Positions 19,872-29,163 of a stretch of 64,000 bases of DNA are shown piece by piece. The notes under the pieces are model-generated. The model ran no database searches. It worked only from the letters and a program-made list of their open reading frames with translations, and was not told the origin of the DNA. The DNA is from Planctomycetota bacterium (GTDB lineage: Bacteria; Planctomycetota; J058; JAJDCP01). The translations under genes and the position numbers were made by a program. The stretch lies in assembly GCA_029260765.1 (NCBI GenBank), contig JAJDCP010000005.1:1-64000 (forward strand), written 5' to 3'. The first letter of the stretch is position 1; the number at the start of each line of letters is the position of its first letter.

Positions 19872-19932
19872 TGTAGGGGAGGGGTTTAGCCCCTCCCGCT
19901 GCTTCCGGGCGGGGCTAAACCCCGCCCCTACA
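19872..19932. repeat. REP-like palindromic element
   Basis: Two 26-base arms starting TGTAGGGG and ending CCCCTACA match at 24 of 26 positions around a nine-base loop (GCTGCTTCC). Each arm also contains the smaller palindrome-like GGGGTTTAGCCCC. Elements of this look are dispersed repeats in many GC-rich genomes. It lies in the 363-base gap 19604-19966, which otherwise shows no gene. Confidence 0.75.
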
Positions 19933-19966
19933 GGGTGTACCGGGAATTGTGAGCGGAGGGACTAGC

Positions 19967-20815
19967 ATGCGAGCCAGCCTGGGATTGTTGCTCCTGATAG
20001 CCGTGGGGTGCCGCGCTCCCGAGCCTGATTGGCCGGGTCGCAGCCGGCTGCGCCCCAATGATCTCGAAGGCGCGCAGCGACGGCGCTGGCTCCAGCTGCT
20101 CGCCAGCTTCGCGCCGCCAGCCAGCGATGCACAACAGGTAGAGGTGGCTGCGTTGCTCGAGGCTTTGTGTGACCCTTCAGCCGAGCAGCGCGACAGGGCC
20201 TACGACGGGTTGCTGGCGGAGGGGCCTCGCACCGCCCGTCTGGTGCTCAACGCTCCCCCGGAGGCCGACCCTGAGCTGCAATTCCGGCTGCGTTTGCTCG
20301 AACACGATCTGTGGCAGGTCCCTCTGCCTCTGGACGTCTTTACACCGCACGACCTGTATGAGTCTCCGCAACCTCTACCCGAGGGATACAGCCTGCAGTT
20401 GAGCAACCGTAAACCCCAGAGCGTTGATCTCAGCCTGTCCCGCGACGGCCGCTCGTTGCTCACCTGGCATGGACACCGCCAGACTCCGGTATTGGTCCGC
20501 GACGGCGTGCTCTACACCGCAGACTTCGAGCTGCTCGCCCCAGGTTGCTCGGTGCTCGCCTACGATCTCGACAACCGGGTTCTGCTGTGGCGCAAAGACT
20601 TGCCGGGTGTCATCCGCAGCCGCCGTTATCTGGCGGGCAATAGTGTCACGCTGCGGCTCGAGACGCACACGGTGACGGTCCTGCGCCGCGAGCAACGCAG
20701 CGAGCGCGGGGCTGCTCCGGAGCTCAGGGAGACTCCTGAGCTGGTCGTGCAGGTGCTCGACGCGCACAGCGGCGTCCTGCAATTCCACCGGGAGCTGCTG
20801 CGAGGCCGTCCCTGA
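19967..20815 (+). CDS. Predicted lipoprotein of unknown function
   Basis: This 282-residue protein has a lipoprotein signal (LLLLIAVGC; Cys at about 15), so it should be anchored in a membrane. The second half alternates short strands (PVLVRDGVLYTADFELL; SVLAYDLDNRVLLWRKDLPGV; ELVVQVLDAHSG), which look like PQQ/beta-propeller blades of a WD40/PQQ type. There may be too few blades for a closed propeller. The ATG at 19967 has GGAGG. No function can be assigned. Confidence 0.65.
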   Translation: MRASLGLLLLIAVGCRAPEPDWPGRSRLRPNDLEGAQRRRWLQLLASFAPPASDAQQVEVAALLEALCDPSAEQRDRAYDGLLAEGPRTARLVLNAPPEADPELQFRLRLLEHDLWQVPLPLDVFTPHDLYESPQPLPEGYSLQLSNRKPQSVDLSLSRDGRSLLTWHGHRQTPVLVRDGVLYTADFELLAPGCSVLAYDLDNRVLLWRKDLPGVIRSRRYLAGNSVTLRLETHTVTVLRREQRSERGAAPELRETPELVVQVLDAHSGVLQFHRELLRGRP

Positions 20816-20817
20816 CA

Positions 20818-20838
20818 GGCCCCGGCCTCGAAGGGGCC
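20818..20838. terminator. GC hairpin between convergent genes
   Basis: GGCCCC-GGCCTCGAA-GGGGCC forms a 6-bp stem between the converging stops of the lipoprotein and response-regulator genes. It could serve as a terminator in both directions, although there is no U-run. Confidence 0.5.
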
Positions 20839-20854
20839 CGGACGCCCTCAACGA

Positions 20855-21613
20855 TCAAGGCGCAGCCAGTCCTCGCTGCTCGCCAGATTGGTCCATCCGA
20901 TGCGCGGCTTCGAGCAACAGCTGCGTGGTGGGGGCAGCGATCGTGTCCTCCTCGGGAACTTCACGTGCGTCAAAGGCGAAGTGCCCGCTGCGGCACTTCA
21001 ACATGCGGTAGATCACTTCCCGGCCTTCGACCCGCACGGGCTTCTCGATGCACGCAGACACCACGCGCCCGTCACGCAGACTCAACTGGCAGCGCAACGC
21101 CCCGTCGTCGACGTGTAGGACCCCCGTCTTGCACTCGAGCTGCAAGACCGTCAGTAGCGCGCTGACTCCCAGGTGTTCGAGCTCGCCTGAGAATCCCCGC
21201 TTCGCAGTTGGCCCTGCGGTCAACTTTCGGTCCAGCTCCGTGCGCTGGGTCTGCGAGCGCTTGAGCACATTGGCCACGCGCAGCTTGAGCTCTTCACCAT
21301 AGACCGGCTTGGGCAAAAAGTCGTCGGCACCCAACTTGAAACCAAGCAGACGGTTGGCTGCCTTGTGCTGGTGGCTGAGAAAGATCACCGGGACCAATGC
21401 CAGGCGCGCTTCGGCGCGCAACTCTTTGACGAAGGTGAAACCGTCCATGATCGGCATCAAGATGTCGGTAATGACGAGCGTTGGAGTCCTGGCACGCGCA
21501 ACCTTGAGCGCCTGGGCGCCGTCTTCGGCAGATTCCACTTCATAGCCCGCCTGCTCGAGCACGTGGCGGAGCAGTTTGCGGGTCAACTTGTCGTCATCGA
21601 CGATCAAGAGCAT
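20855..21613 (-). CDS. Response regulator with receiver and DUF4388 (PATAN-like) domains
   Basis: This 252-residue protein opens with a receiver domain (residues 1-120): acidic pair in LLIVDDDK, phosphoacceptor Asp in ITDILMPIMDG, switch Ser in VIFLSHQ, and Lys in FLPKPV. A DUF4388 domain follows (about 140-250; GFSGELEHLGVSALLTVLQLECKTGVLHV), as seen in Myxococcota and Planctomycetota regulators. There is no DNA-binding domain, so it probably acts by protein contact. The start is uncertain: I took the ATG of MLLIVDDD, but the frame is open to a TTG at 21673 and neither has a strong ribosome site. No histidine kinase is adjacent. Confidence 0.82.
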   Translation of the reverse strand: MLLIVDDDKLTRKLLRHVLEQAGYEVESAEDGAQALKVARARTPTLVITDILMPIMDGFTFVKELRAEARLALVPVIFLSHQHKAANRLLGFKLGADDFLPKPVYGEELKLRVANVLKRSQTQRTELDRKLTAGPTAKRGFSGELEHLGVSALLTVLQLECKTGVLHVDDGALRCQLSLRDGRVVSACIEKPVRVEGREVIYRMLKCRSGHFAFDAREVPEEDTIAAPTTQLLLEAAHRMDQSGEQRGLAAP

Positions 21614-22057
21614 GGGGGTATGCTGCGTGCTTCGGGAAGTGCCTATCGAAACGACTGCGGAGCGCTGCGTCAACGCTTGCCAAAAAGAAGCCCGGGACCG
21701 GCCTGGGGGGCAGGGTCTTCACGGGCATTCGGGAGATCTGCGCGCCGCGTCACAGTGTTGGACAACGCACGCAATTGTCCCGCGCAGACACGGCCCCGGC
21801 AGCCGACGACCCCGTCCGGAGTCGCCTTCGGACCCCGGCATCATCATCGCGGGCCAGCCTGCACCCTGCGCGGAGTGATGGGACTTGTCCTTGTGCTTTG
21901 CCGCTCGGTGGTGCATGCGGAACTCGGCCATCGCTGCCTTCTTTCCGTGGGCTCATGACGTGGTCCCCCTTGGCAGAAAACTGGAGCCCGGAGCCCGGGC
22001 AAGCCGATCGCCGGCCTCGCGCCAGCCTGTCCGGGCAGACTTGTGGGCTGGGCAGGC
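21614..22057. other. Intergenic gap with no recognised gene
   Basis: Short frames exist in both directions but none resembles a protein. It lies downstream of the SSPDLRP-repeat gene and upstream of the response-regulator gene on the same strand, so it should contain the regulator's promoter. No clear hairpin was found. Confidence 0.4.
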
Positions 22058-25000
22058 CTAGCCCTTGCGGGCGCTGCGTTTGGTTCCGCGTTGGCCGCGG
22101 ATGAAGCGCATGTGCTCGAGGATGCGCTGCGTGCCCACGCGGTCTTTGCTGCCCAGACGGCCTTGGAAGGCCGCGATCCAGTCAGCTTTCTGCTCGACCA
22201 GCTGCAGCAAGGGTTGGAGCAGCTCAGAATAGGGTTGTGTGGGTTGCCATTCGGCGTTGAGCTCGATCCCTTTCAGGCGCAGCAGATCTGCCAGCAGCAG
22301 ATGTTTGGGGTGGGGTTCTTGGCGGGCAAAGGGACGATCGTTTTCGAACAGCTGGAAGAAGTTCTTGGCCGCCAGCAGTGCGCAGGCTGCTGCGGCTGCC
22401 ACGTCGTGACGTCGACTGCGGCTCAACTCTTCGAGCTCCGAGAGGACGGTGCGGCTCGAGCGCTTGAGCTCGAAGCGCAGGGCTTCGAATTCGCGCTGCA
22501 CGTAGTTGCGCAGAGACGGCCGCCGCTCACGCAACTTGACCCAACGCTGCACCCAGTCGAGAGCCGTGCGGGTGTGTTCGTTGAGACGGGTGAGCGCTCT
22601 CCCGCGGATCTCTTTCATGCCGATGCGGCGGGCGAGATCGTTGACTTCCTTCTCGATAGCAGCCGCGCTGGCGAGGCTGGAGAGCCTCTCCTGGGCTTCG
22701 CGCAGATCTTCGGAGCGCTTTCCCCAGACCCACTCGAAGATGTCGGAGAGCAAGCCGTCCTGGCTCCACCAGATCCGCCAGATATGGGTCGCCGACGGAT
22801 TGACCACGGTCAGGGACGATGTTTCCTGGCACCACGAGCGTGCCTCGTCGAGGAACTGCTCGTACTCCCGTTTCCAGCTCGCCAGCGTGGTCACTTCGGC
22901 GATGGTCGCCGGATCGACCCCTTCGAGCCGTGCGCCGTACTTGGCGACGGTCTTTGCCAGCTCGCTGAGCTGCGGATCGAGGCCGAGCTTGGAGAGCAGC
23001 TCCGTGGCTCCTGTGGAGGTTGCCAGCAGGGCAGGACGCAGCGAGGCCGCGAGCAGGTAGAGACTGAAGGAAAGTGGAGGTTTGTGGTTGGCCTCGAACG
23101 CCGACCACTGGCTGAGGCCGGTCTTGAGCTCTGCTGCGAGGCCCGCATCAGGGTGGTTGAGGTGCAACGAACACGCCATGGCCGCCAGCAACCAGCTGGG
23201 CATGGGAAGCGCTTGCGGTGTGTTGCGTTCCTCGAGCACTTTGGCGAGTAGATACGCCAGGCCGTACTGCCCGTCGCTCGCCAGGCGCAAGATCAACCCA
23301 TGCACCAGCGAGCCCTGCTCGCCAGCCCGGGCTTTGAGCACGCGCTCGGCGCAGCCATCGAGGCTGTCCCATGCCATGACTTTGAGGCTGGTGGGATTGA
23401 GGAAGCGTGAGCTGCGCGAGGCGATCCGCCCGGTCATCGCGCGTGTCGGGCTGGCGGTGTTGCCCTCGGCGCGCGCGGTCACGCGCCGCGCGGCGGAATC
23501 ACTCGGCCCAGGCAGACGCTTGCTGGCGGCTGCCCGGGAAATGCTCGTGACTCTAGGATTCCCCAGCTTGTTGGGTGCACGTCGGGTGCGCGAGCGAAGA
23601 TCAGGAACCCGGGCACTGCGGCGCGACGTGGGCTGCGTTTCAGGGCGCAGGTCGGGACTGCTGCCGGCCCGGCGCCGCGGAGGAGCGGTCTCGGGGCGCA
23701 GGTCGGGGCTGCTGCCGGCCCGGCGCCGCGGAGGAGCTGTCTCGGGGCGCAGGTCGGGACTGCTGCCGGTTCGGCGCCGAGAAGGAGCGGACTCGGGGCG
23801 CAGATCGGGGCTGCTGCCGGCGCGGCGCCGCGGGGGACTGGTTTCGGGGCGCAGGTCGGGGCTGCTGCCGGCGCGGCGGGCTTTGGCAGCGCGCTGGGTG
23901 CGAGGACGGAGGTCGGGACTGCTGCTGGTACGGCGCGGATCGGTGCGGCTCTCGGGTCGCAGGTCGGGACTGCTGCCGCCGCGGCGTGGCCTGGCACTTC
24001 GATCGGTGCGGGGCCGAAGGTCGGGACTGCTGCCTGCGCGCTGGGCCGTGTGGGGGCTGCTCTCGGTCAGGGGGCGGAGCCGGCGGGGCGGAGCCGGTGT
24101 CTCCGGAGCCGGATCGGGGACCCGCCGTCGCACCACAGAGCGGGTGCGCGCGGTGGGTTCTGGGACATGCGGGTCGGGCTCCGGTTCCGGCTCCGGCTCC
24201 GGCTCCGGAAGAGTTTCGAAGTCAGGGCTGGAGTCGAAGATGGTGTCGGGCTCGGGTTCGGCCTCCCGGCTTCCCCCGCCGCGTCGGAATCCCCCGAGGT
24301 CGCCGATGCTCCCCGACGAGTCGAAGTCGTCATTGACCTCGTAGATCGGCTTTTTGTCTTCCTCGAAGCGCTCGATGACCGGGTAGCTGTCTGACTCGCT
24401 GAAGCGCGGGCCGCTGAGGCCGGAGAGCTCTTTGCGGCGCAGAGCATTCTCGATCGCGACCGAGCTCTGCGAGGCACGGGCAGCGCTGAGCTCGGCCAGC
24501 TCTTCCCGCAGATCAGGCTCTGCGTCGTTCTTGTATTGGATCTCCTGCAGGGGGTCTTCGGATGGTTCCGAGACAGCCAGGACATCGAGCTGCTCGGAGC
24601 TGGTCGAGGCGTCGAACGCCGGTCCGGTCTCGATGCGGCCGCGTAGCGCAGCGACGGCGAGGCGTTTGCCGTAGGTCTCCTCGACTGTCTCCGACAAGAG
24701 CAGGGCTTCTTCGTCCTCGAGCTGGGGCCCCTCGTCGGCGAGGACCAGCAGGGCCGCGAGGGGGCGCGTACCATCGGCAAGCTCTTTGACCGAGCCGGTC
24801 TCAGGATCGATCTTCAGCAGGCGCTCGGCGTTGGCCTTGGCCGCCGCCAGCAACATCGAGTCGGGGTTGCCTTCGAGGCTGAGTCCCAACACCCGCTCGA
24901 GCGCTTCGAAGGCATTCAGGCTGACGCCCGCGGACTGGATCTCGCCGGACAGGGCCTCGAGGGAGGATAGCGTGTCTGCGCCCTGCCAGGAGGCGTGCAG

Positions 25001-25252
25001 GCGGACAAATGCGGATTCTTCGGCCAACTGGCGATGGGCGCTCGCAAAGCGGGTGCGCAGCGCCTGCAGGGCAGTCTCGAGCTCAGCGGGAGGCACGCGG
25101 CCGTCGGCCACCGCACTGCGGGCGTCTTCGAGCAACTGTTGCACCTGCCGGAACTGCTTGCGCAGGGGAGCAAGAGGGTTCAGCACCTCTTCGGAGGCGG
25201 GGCTGCGAGGCCCCGGAACCTGTGTAGCTGCTCTTTCTTCGGGGCGTCTCAT
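22058..25252 (-). CDS. Large protein with tandem SSPDLRP repeats
   Basis: This 1064-residue protein belongs to no family I recognise. It has a helical N-terminal part (about 1-350), an acidic region ending in alternating Pro/Glu, and a basic repeat region (about 400-560). There, about a dozen units of the form GSSPDLRPET-x-PPRRRA follow each other. A second mostly helical globular part makes up the C-terminal 480 residues. No signal peptide or membrane helix is visible. The Ser pair sits behind Arg residues and before Pro, a plausible kinase site in a genome rich in Ser/Thr kinases (inference). The start is uncertain: ATG at 25252 was used, and a TTG at 25297 would add 15 residues; neither has a clear ribosome site. 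Confidence 0.7.
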   Translation of the reverse strand: MRRPEERAATQVPGPRSPASEEVLNPLAPLRKQFRQVQQLLEDARSAVADGRVPPAELETALQALRTRFASAHRQLAEESAFVRLHASWQGADTLSSLEALSGEIQSAGVSLNAFEALERVLGLSLEGNPDSMLLAAAKANAERLLKIDPETGSVKELADGTRPLAALLVLADEGPQLEDEEALLLSETVEETYGKRLAVAALRGRIETGPAFDASTSSEQLDVLAVSEPSEDPLQEIQYKNDAEPDLREELAELSAARASQSSVAIENALRRKELSGLSGPRFSESDSYPVIERFEEDKKPIYEVNDDFDSSGSIGDLGGFRRGGGSREAEPEPDTIFDSSPDFETLPEPEPEPEPEPDPHVPEPTARTRSVVRRRVPDPAPETPAPPRRLRPLTESSPHTAQRAGSSPDLRPRTDRSARPRRGGSSPDLRPESRTDPRRTSSSPDLRPRTQRAAKARRAGSSPDLRPETSPPRRRAGSSPDLRPESAPSRRRTGSSPDLRPETAPPRRRAGSSPDLRPETAPPRRRAGSSPDLRPETQPTSRRSARVPDLRSRTRRAPNKLGNPRVTSISRAAASKRLPGPSDSAARRVTARAEGNTASPTRAMTGRIASRSSRFLNPTSLKVMAWDSLDGCAERVLKARAGEQGSLVHGLILRLASDGQYGLAYLLAKVLEERNTPQALPMPSWLLAAMACSLHLNHPDAGLAAELKTGLSQWSAFEANHKPPLSFSLYLLAASLRPALLATSTGATELLSKLGLDPQLSELAKTVAKYGARLEGVDPATIAEVTTLASWKREYEQFLDEARSWCQETSSLTVVNPSATHIWRIWWSQDGLLSDIFEWVWGKRSEDLREAQERLSSLASAAAIEKEVNDLARRIGMKEIRGRALTRLNEHTRTALDWVQRWVKLRERRPSLRNYVQREFEALRFELKRSSRTVLSELEELSRSRRHDVAAAAACALLAAKNFFQLFENDRPFARQEPHPKHLLLADLLRLKGIELNAEWQPTQPYSELLQPLLQLVEQKADWIAAFQGRLGSKDRVGTQRILEHMRFIRGQRGTKRSARKG
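23640..24040. repeat. Coding tandem repeats for the SSPDLRP region
   Basis: Near-identical units of about 51 bases or multiples of three recur through this stretch and encode the Arg/Pro/Ser repeat. Similarity is highest in the middle, consistent with recent duplication. There are no unique spacers, so it is not a CRISPR array. Confidence 0.8.
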
Positions 25253-25499
25253 CCAGTCGCGTCCGCAGGCCTTGTCGAGATGGTCTTTGCTGCTCAAGTT
25301 TACGGCAAAGCCCCGTCAGCTGCACGCGTCCCGCAAGGGAAAGCCGTATGGGGGCTTTGGTGCGGAGACACGCCGGGGATTGTGGCTGAATGAGATCCTG
25401 GCTCGGGGCATCTCAGGGCAGGTTGGTCAAACCGTGCGCTTTTGACGGGGCTGCCCCTCGCCAGTAGAATTCAGCCATCCAGAAGCCAAGGAGCCGTCG

Positions 25500-27320
25500 A
25501 TGAGCGCGCAGACTTCGTACCGGACCCATCACCTGGGAGAGCTGGCCGAGCTTGAGGCGGGTACACCCGTCAAGCTCTGCGGCTGGTTGGGCGAGGCCCT
25601 CGACGAGGGACCGGGTTTTGAGCTGTTCGACCGCTATGGGCGTGTGTCTGCCCGTGGAGAGACGCCGGAGGGGGCCTCGGCCGGTGCGGTGGTACAGATC
25701 GAAGGAACCCTGGCGGCCCCGGAGGAGGACGCTCCCCGCGCCGTCGACTTCAGCGCCGCCACATTGCTCAGCCGCGCGCAAGAGCTCCCGATCGACTTCA
25801 AGAGTGATCCGCCTCCCGAGCCGATCGAGCGACTGCAATACCGCTACCTCGAGCTGCGCGGCGGGCCCGGTCTGCAACGTCTGGCGCGTCGTTCGCGGCT
25901 GTGCCTCGAGCTGCGCAAGCACCTCGACACGCAGGGCTTTCTCGAGATCGAGACGCCGATTCTCGGACCGTGGACGCCCGATGCGACCAGCGCCTTTGTC
26001 GTGCCTGCGGGGAAAGGCGAGTGCTTCGCGCTCTCGCAGTCTCCGCAATTCTACAAGCAGCTGTTGATGGTCTCTGGCTGCGACAAGTACTTCCAGCTGG
26101 CCCGTTGCTTCCGCAAAGAGACGGCGCTGAGTCCCGAGCATCAGCCCGAGTTCACCAGCTTCGACTTCGAGATGAGCCACGTCGACAGCGACGACATCTA
26201 CAAATTGGTCGATGGTCTGTTGGCGCGTTTGTGGCACGCGGTGCTCGAAGAAGAGCTGGACCTGCCGCTGCCGAGGTTGACCTACGACGATGCCCTGGCC
26301 CGCTACGGAACGGAGCGGCCCGACCTGCGCTTCGATGCCGAGCTTCAGGACTGCAGCGACGAGATGGTTGGCATGCCCGTCAAAGGAATGATCGAGGCGC
26401 AGGCCGTGTTCGGGCTGCGCTTCAGCGCCGAGGCGCTGGAGGCGGCCGCCCCCGAGGGCAGCGAGGGTCCCGCTGCCGAGCAACTCGATGCCTGGCTGGG
26501 CGAAGTCGAAGGCGACGCTATCTGGCTGAAAGTCGGCCCGGACACGACCCTCGAAGGGGCGGCCGCCGGAAGCCTCGAGGAGGAGCAGTGCGAAGAGATC
26601 ATCGCCGCGCTAGGAGCCTCTGAGGGGGATCTGCTGGTCTTCGCCGCCGGAGACAAAGAGCGGGCGAAGCTGAACGCTGGCCGCTTGCGGGGCATCTTCG
26701 GCAAGGCGCTCGGCCTGACCCAGGGCAAGCACGCCTTCTGCTGGGTAACCAGTTTCCCGTACTTCGGCTTTGATCCCGACACCGGCGCCCACCTGCCGGT
26801 GCGCCATCCGTTCACCCAGCCGACTGACGAAGGTCTCGAGACCATCCAGGCCATCGAGCTGCTGCCGGCTCTCGAAGAGCAGAGCGATGACGACCCCAAC
26901 CAGCCCGCCAAGGGGGCACCGCTGGGCGCCGGTAGCGTGCGGGCTGACGACCCCGAGGGAGCGAAGTTGCTGGCATTGCGCAGCAAGTCCTTCGAGCTGA
27001 TCTACAACGGGCAAGAGCTGGGAACCGGCTCGGTGCGTGTGCACGATCAGGAGTTGCAGGCCAGGATCTTCGCGATGTTCGGCTACGATGCTGAGGCGGT
27101 GGCGCGCCGCTTCGGCTTCGTGCTCGAAGCCTTCAAGTACGGTGTGCCCCCCCATGGAGGTGCCTCACTGGGCCTCGACCGGCTGTTGATGGAGATCGAG
27201 CAGGTCAGCAACCTGGGCGACGTACAGGCCTTCCCCAAGGCTCAGGACTGCACCTGCCCGATGACTGGTTCCCCGGCAGCCATCGATCCGGACTTCGTGG
27301 CAAAGTTGTTGGAAGGATAG
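25500..27320 (+). CDS. aspS: Aspartyl-tRNA synthetase (bacterial type)
   Basis: It attaches Asp to tRNA-Asp (possibly also tRNA-Asn, which depends on genes outside this window). Class II synthetase features are clear: YRYLELR and FLEIETPILG near motif 1; motif 2 around CFRKETALSPEHQPEFTSFDFE; a GAD insertion (about 280-420); LPVRHPFTQP; and motif 3 GASLGLDRLLM. At 606 residues the length is normal. The N-terminal anticodon-binding OB domain (YRTHHLGEL onward) is shorter and more divergent than usual. The ATG at 25500 has AAGGAG. It converges with the DAHP synthase gene. Confidence 0.95.
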   Translation: MSAQTSYRTHHLGELAELEAGTPVKLCGWLGEALDEGPGFELFDRYGRVSARGETPEGASAGAVVQIEGTLAAPEEDAPRAVDFSAATLLSRAQELPIDFKSDPPPEPIERLQYRYLELRGGPGLQRLARRSRLCLELRKHLDTQGFLEIETPILGPWTPDATSAFVVPAGKGECFALSQSPQFYKQLLMVSGCDKYFQLARCFRKETALSPEHQPEFTSFDFEMSHVDSDDIYKLVDGLLARLWHAVLEEELDLPLPRLTYDDALARYGTERPDLRFDAELQDCSDEMVGMPVKGMIEAQAVFGLRFSAEALEAAAPEGSEGPAAEQLDAWLGEVEGDAIWLKVGPDTTLEGAAAGSLEEEQCEEIIAALGASEGDLLVFAAGDKERAKLNAGRLRGIFGKALGLTQGKHAFCWVTSFPYFGFDPDTGAHLPVRHPFTQPTDEGLETIQAIELLPALEEQSDDDPNQPAKGAPLGAGSVRADDPEGAKLLALRSKSFELIYNGQELGTGSVRVHDQELQARIFAMFGYDAEAVARRFGFVLEAFKYGVPPHGGASLGLDRLLMEIEQVSNLGDVQAFPKAQDCTCPMTGSPAAIDPDFVAKLLEG

Positions 27321-27334
27321 CGGGGAAGCGGCAG

Positions 27335-28366
27335 TCAGGCTTGTCGCGGCTCCCGCACCTCGCGTCCCACGGCCACCGCGACGCGGCGCAACGCGTCCAT
27401 CATCGCCCGAAAATCCTCGGGCAGCAGGGCCTGTTCCTTGTCGGACAGAGCCTCGGCCGGGTTGGGGTGCGTCTCGACGATGATGGCATCCGCTCCGGCA
27501 GCGACCGAGGCCAGGGCCAGCGGAGTCACCAGCGTGCGGATGCCGCAGGCGTGGCTGGGATCGGCGACGATCGGCAGGTGGGTGCGTTCTTTCAGCCAGG
27601 GGATGGCGCCGATATCCAGCGTGTTGCGGGTGGCCTTCTCATAGGTGCGGATGCCGCGCTCACACAGCATGACCCGCGGGTTTCCCGACGAGACCACGTA
27701 TTCGGCTGCCAGCAAGAGCTCTTGCAGCGTTGCCATCAGCCCGCGTTTCAGCAGCACGGGTTTGGGCTGCTGCCCCACTTCGGTGAGCAGCCGGTAGTTC
27801 TGCATGTTGCGGGCGCCGATTTGCAGCACATCAGCATAGCGCGCCACCAGGGCGACGTCCTGCGGAGCCACCACCTCGGTCACGATGGGTAGACCTGTCT
27901 TCTCACGAGCTTCGGCCAGCAACTTCAGGCCCTCCTCTCCCAAGCCCTGGAAGCTGTAGGGCGAGGTGCGGGGCTTGAAGGCGCCGCCGCGCAGCATGCT
28001 TGCCCCTGACGCAGACACGTAGCCGGCTGCTGTCAGCAGCTGCTCGCGGCTCTCGACCGAGCAGGGACCGCCGATGACGACGATCTGTTTGCCGCCGACG
28101 ACGACATCACCGATCCGGATGCGGGTCGGCTGGGGATGCCCGGCACGGGAAACCAGCGGGTACGGCGGGGCGACCGGCTGCACCTCTTCGACGCCGGGCA
28201 TCGCGCGCAGCTGGATCTCCATCCGGGCTGCGCCGGAGCCGACCACGCCGACCAGCGAGCGGCCCCCGTGCTCGCTGACCTGCACACGGAAGCCTTCGGC
28301 CTCGATGCTACGGACGATGGCCGCTTTCTGTTTCAAACTACAGCCAGGTTCGAGGACAGCGATCAT
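27335..28366 (-). CDS. aroF: 3-deoxy-7-phosphoheptulonate (DAHP) synthase
   Basis: It catalyses the first step of the shikimate pathway, PEP plus erythrose-4-phosphate to DAHP. The 343-residue protein has an N-terminal ferredoxin-like regulatory domain (about 1-75) of the Thermotoga/Bacillus-type enzymes. A TIM barrel follows with [35 protein letters not shown] and [12 protein letters not shown]. The regulatory domain suggests feedback control by an aromatic end product. Its ATG overlaps the trpA stop (ATGA), so it is the last gene of the trp operon and feeds the same pathway. Confidence 0.95.
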   Translation of the reverse strand: MIAVLEPGCSLKQKAAIVRSIEAEGFRVQVSEHGGRSLVGVVGSGAARMEIQLRAMPGVEEVQPVAPPYPLVSRAGHPQPTRIRIGDVVVGGKQIVVIGGPCSVESREQLLTAAGYVSASGASMLRGGAFKPRTSPYSFQGLGEEGLKLLAEAREKTGLPIVTEVVAPQDVALVARYADVLQIGARNMQNYRLLTEVGQQPKPVLLKRGLMATLQELLLAAEYVVSSGNPRVMLCERGIRTYEKATRNTLDIGAIPWLKERTHLPIVADPSHACGIRTLVTPLALASVAAGADAIIVETHPNPAEALSDKEQALLPEDFRAMMDALRRVAVAVGREVREPRQA

Positions 28367-29163
28367 GATGTTTCTCCTTCGCGCGCGCCATCACTCATGA
28401 GATGGCGCAGAAAAGCGACCGGATCCGCTCCGTTCGCGATGGCTTTCAAGAGCGCAGAGCCTACGATCACACCGTCGGCGTGATCGTGCAGGGCCTGCAC
28501 CTGCTCGGGGCGGGCGATCCCGAATCCCGCGCAGACCGGCACACTCGTGCAGGCGCGCACCCGAGCCAGGTAGTCGGCCAGCGGGCCGGTTTCGAGCTCG
28601 CCGCCGGTGGTGCCGGTCTGCGTGACCGCGTAGACGAAGCCACGGCTGGCCGCACAGAGGCGTTCGAGGCGGTCGTCGTCTGTCAGCGGGCAGACCAGCT
28701 GAATCAGCGCGCGGCCGTGCGCCTGCAGCGGCTCGCGCAAGGGGGCGGCTTCTTCGTGGGGCAGATCCGGCACGATCATGCCACTGACACCTGCGGCTTG
28801 CATGTCGCGCGCGACCTGCTCGAGTCCTCGCACCCACAGGGGGTTGAGGTAGCTCATCAGCAGGATCGGGGCGGCGGGGCGGCGCGGCAGACCTGCGAGC
28901 ATCTCGAAGATCCAACGCAGGCTCACGCCTTGCTCGAGGGCGATGCGGCTGGTGTCCTGAATGGTCACGCCGTCGGCCATCGGGTCACTGAAGGGCACCC
29001 CGATCTCGACGGCATCCGCGACCTCGGCCACCCGCAGCAGAAGCTCAGCAAAGCCCTCCTTGGTCGGGTAGCCCGCGGTCAGAAAAGGCACCAGGGCGGG
29101 GCCCTTGGGGCGCTTGGGCTGGCGCAGGGCGTGCTCGAGGACGGCGGCTCCGGACTCTTCCAT
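28363..29163 (-). CDS. trpA: Tryptophan synthase alpha subunit
   Basis: It cleaves indole-3-glycerol phosphate to indole, which passes to TrpB. The 266-residue protein has the alpha-subunit signature [15 protein letters not shown] with catalytic Glu53 and Asp64. It continues with [24 protein letters not shown] and a phosphate-binding [18 protein letters not shown]. The ATG at 29163 overlaps the trpB stop (TAATG) and fits the family start; the longer open frame upstream is the trpB shadow. Confidence 0.96.
   Translation of the reverse strand: MEESGAAVLEHALRQPKRPKGPALVPFLTAGYPTKEGFAELLLRVAEVADAVEIGVPFSDPMADGVTIQDTSRIALEQGVSLRWIFEMLAGLPRRPAAPILLMSYLNPLWVRGLEQVARDMQAAGVSGMIVPDLPHEEAAPLREPLQAHGRALIQLVCPLTDDDRLERLCAASRGFVYAVTQTGTTGGELETGPLADYLARVRACTSVPVCAGFGIARPEQVQALHDHADGVIVGSALLKAIANGADPVAFLRHLMSDGAREGETS

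Noticed and set aside
23640..24040. CRISPR array
   Set aside because: The repeats are contiguous and coding, with no unique spacers and no cas genes nearby.
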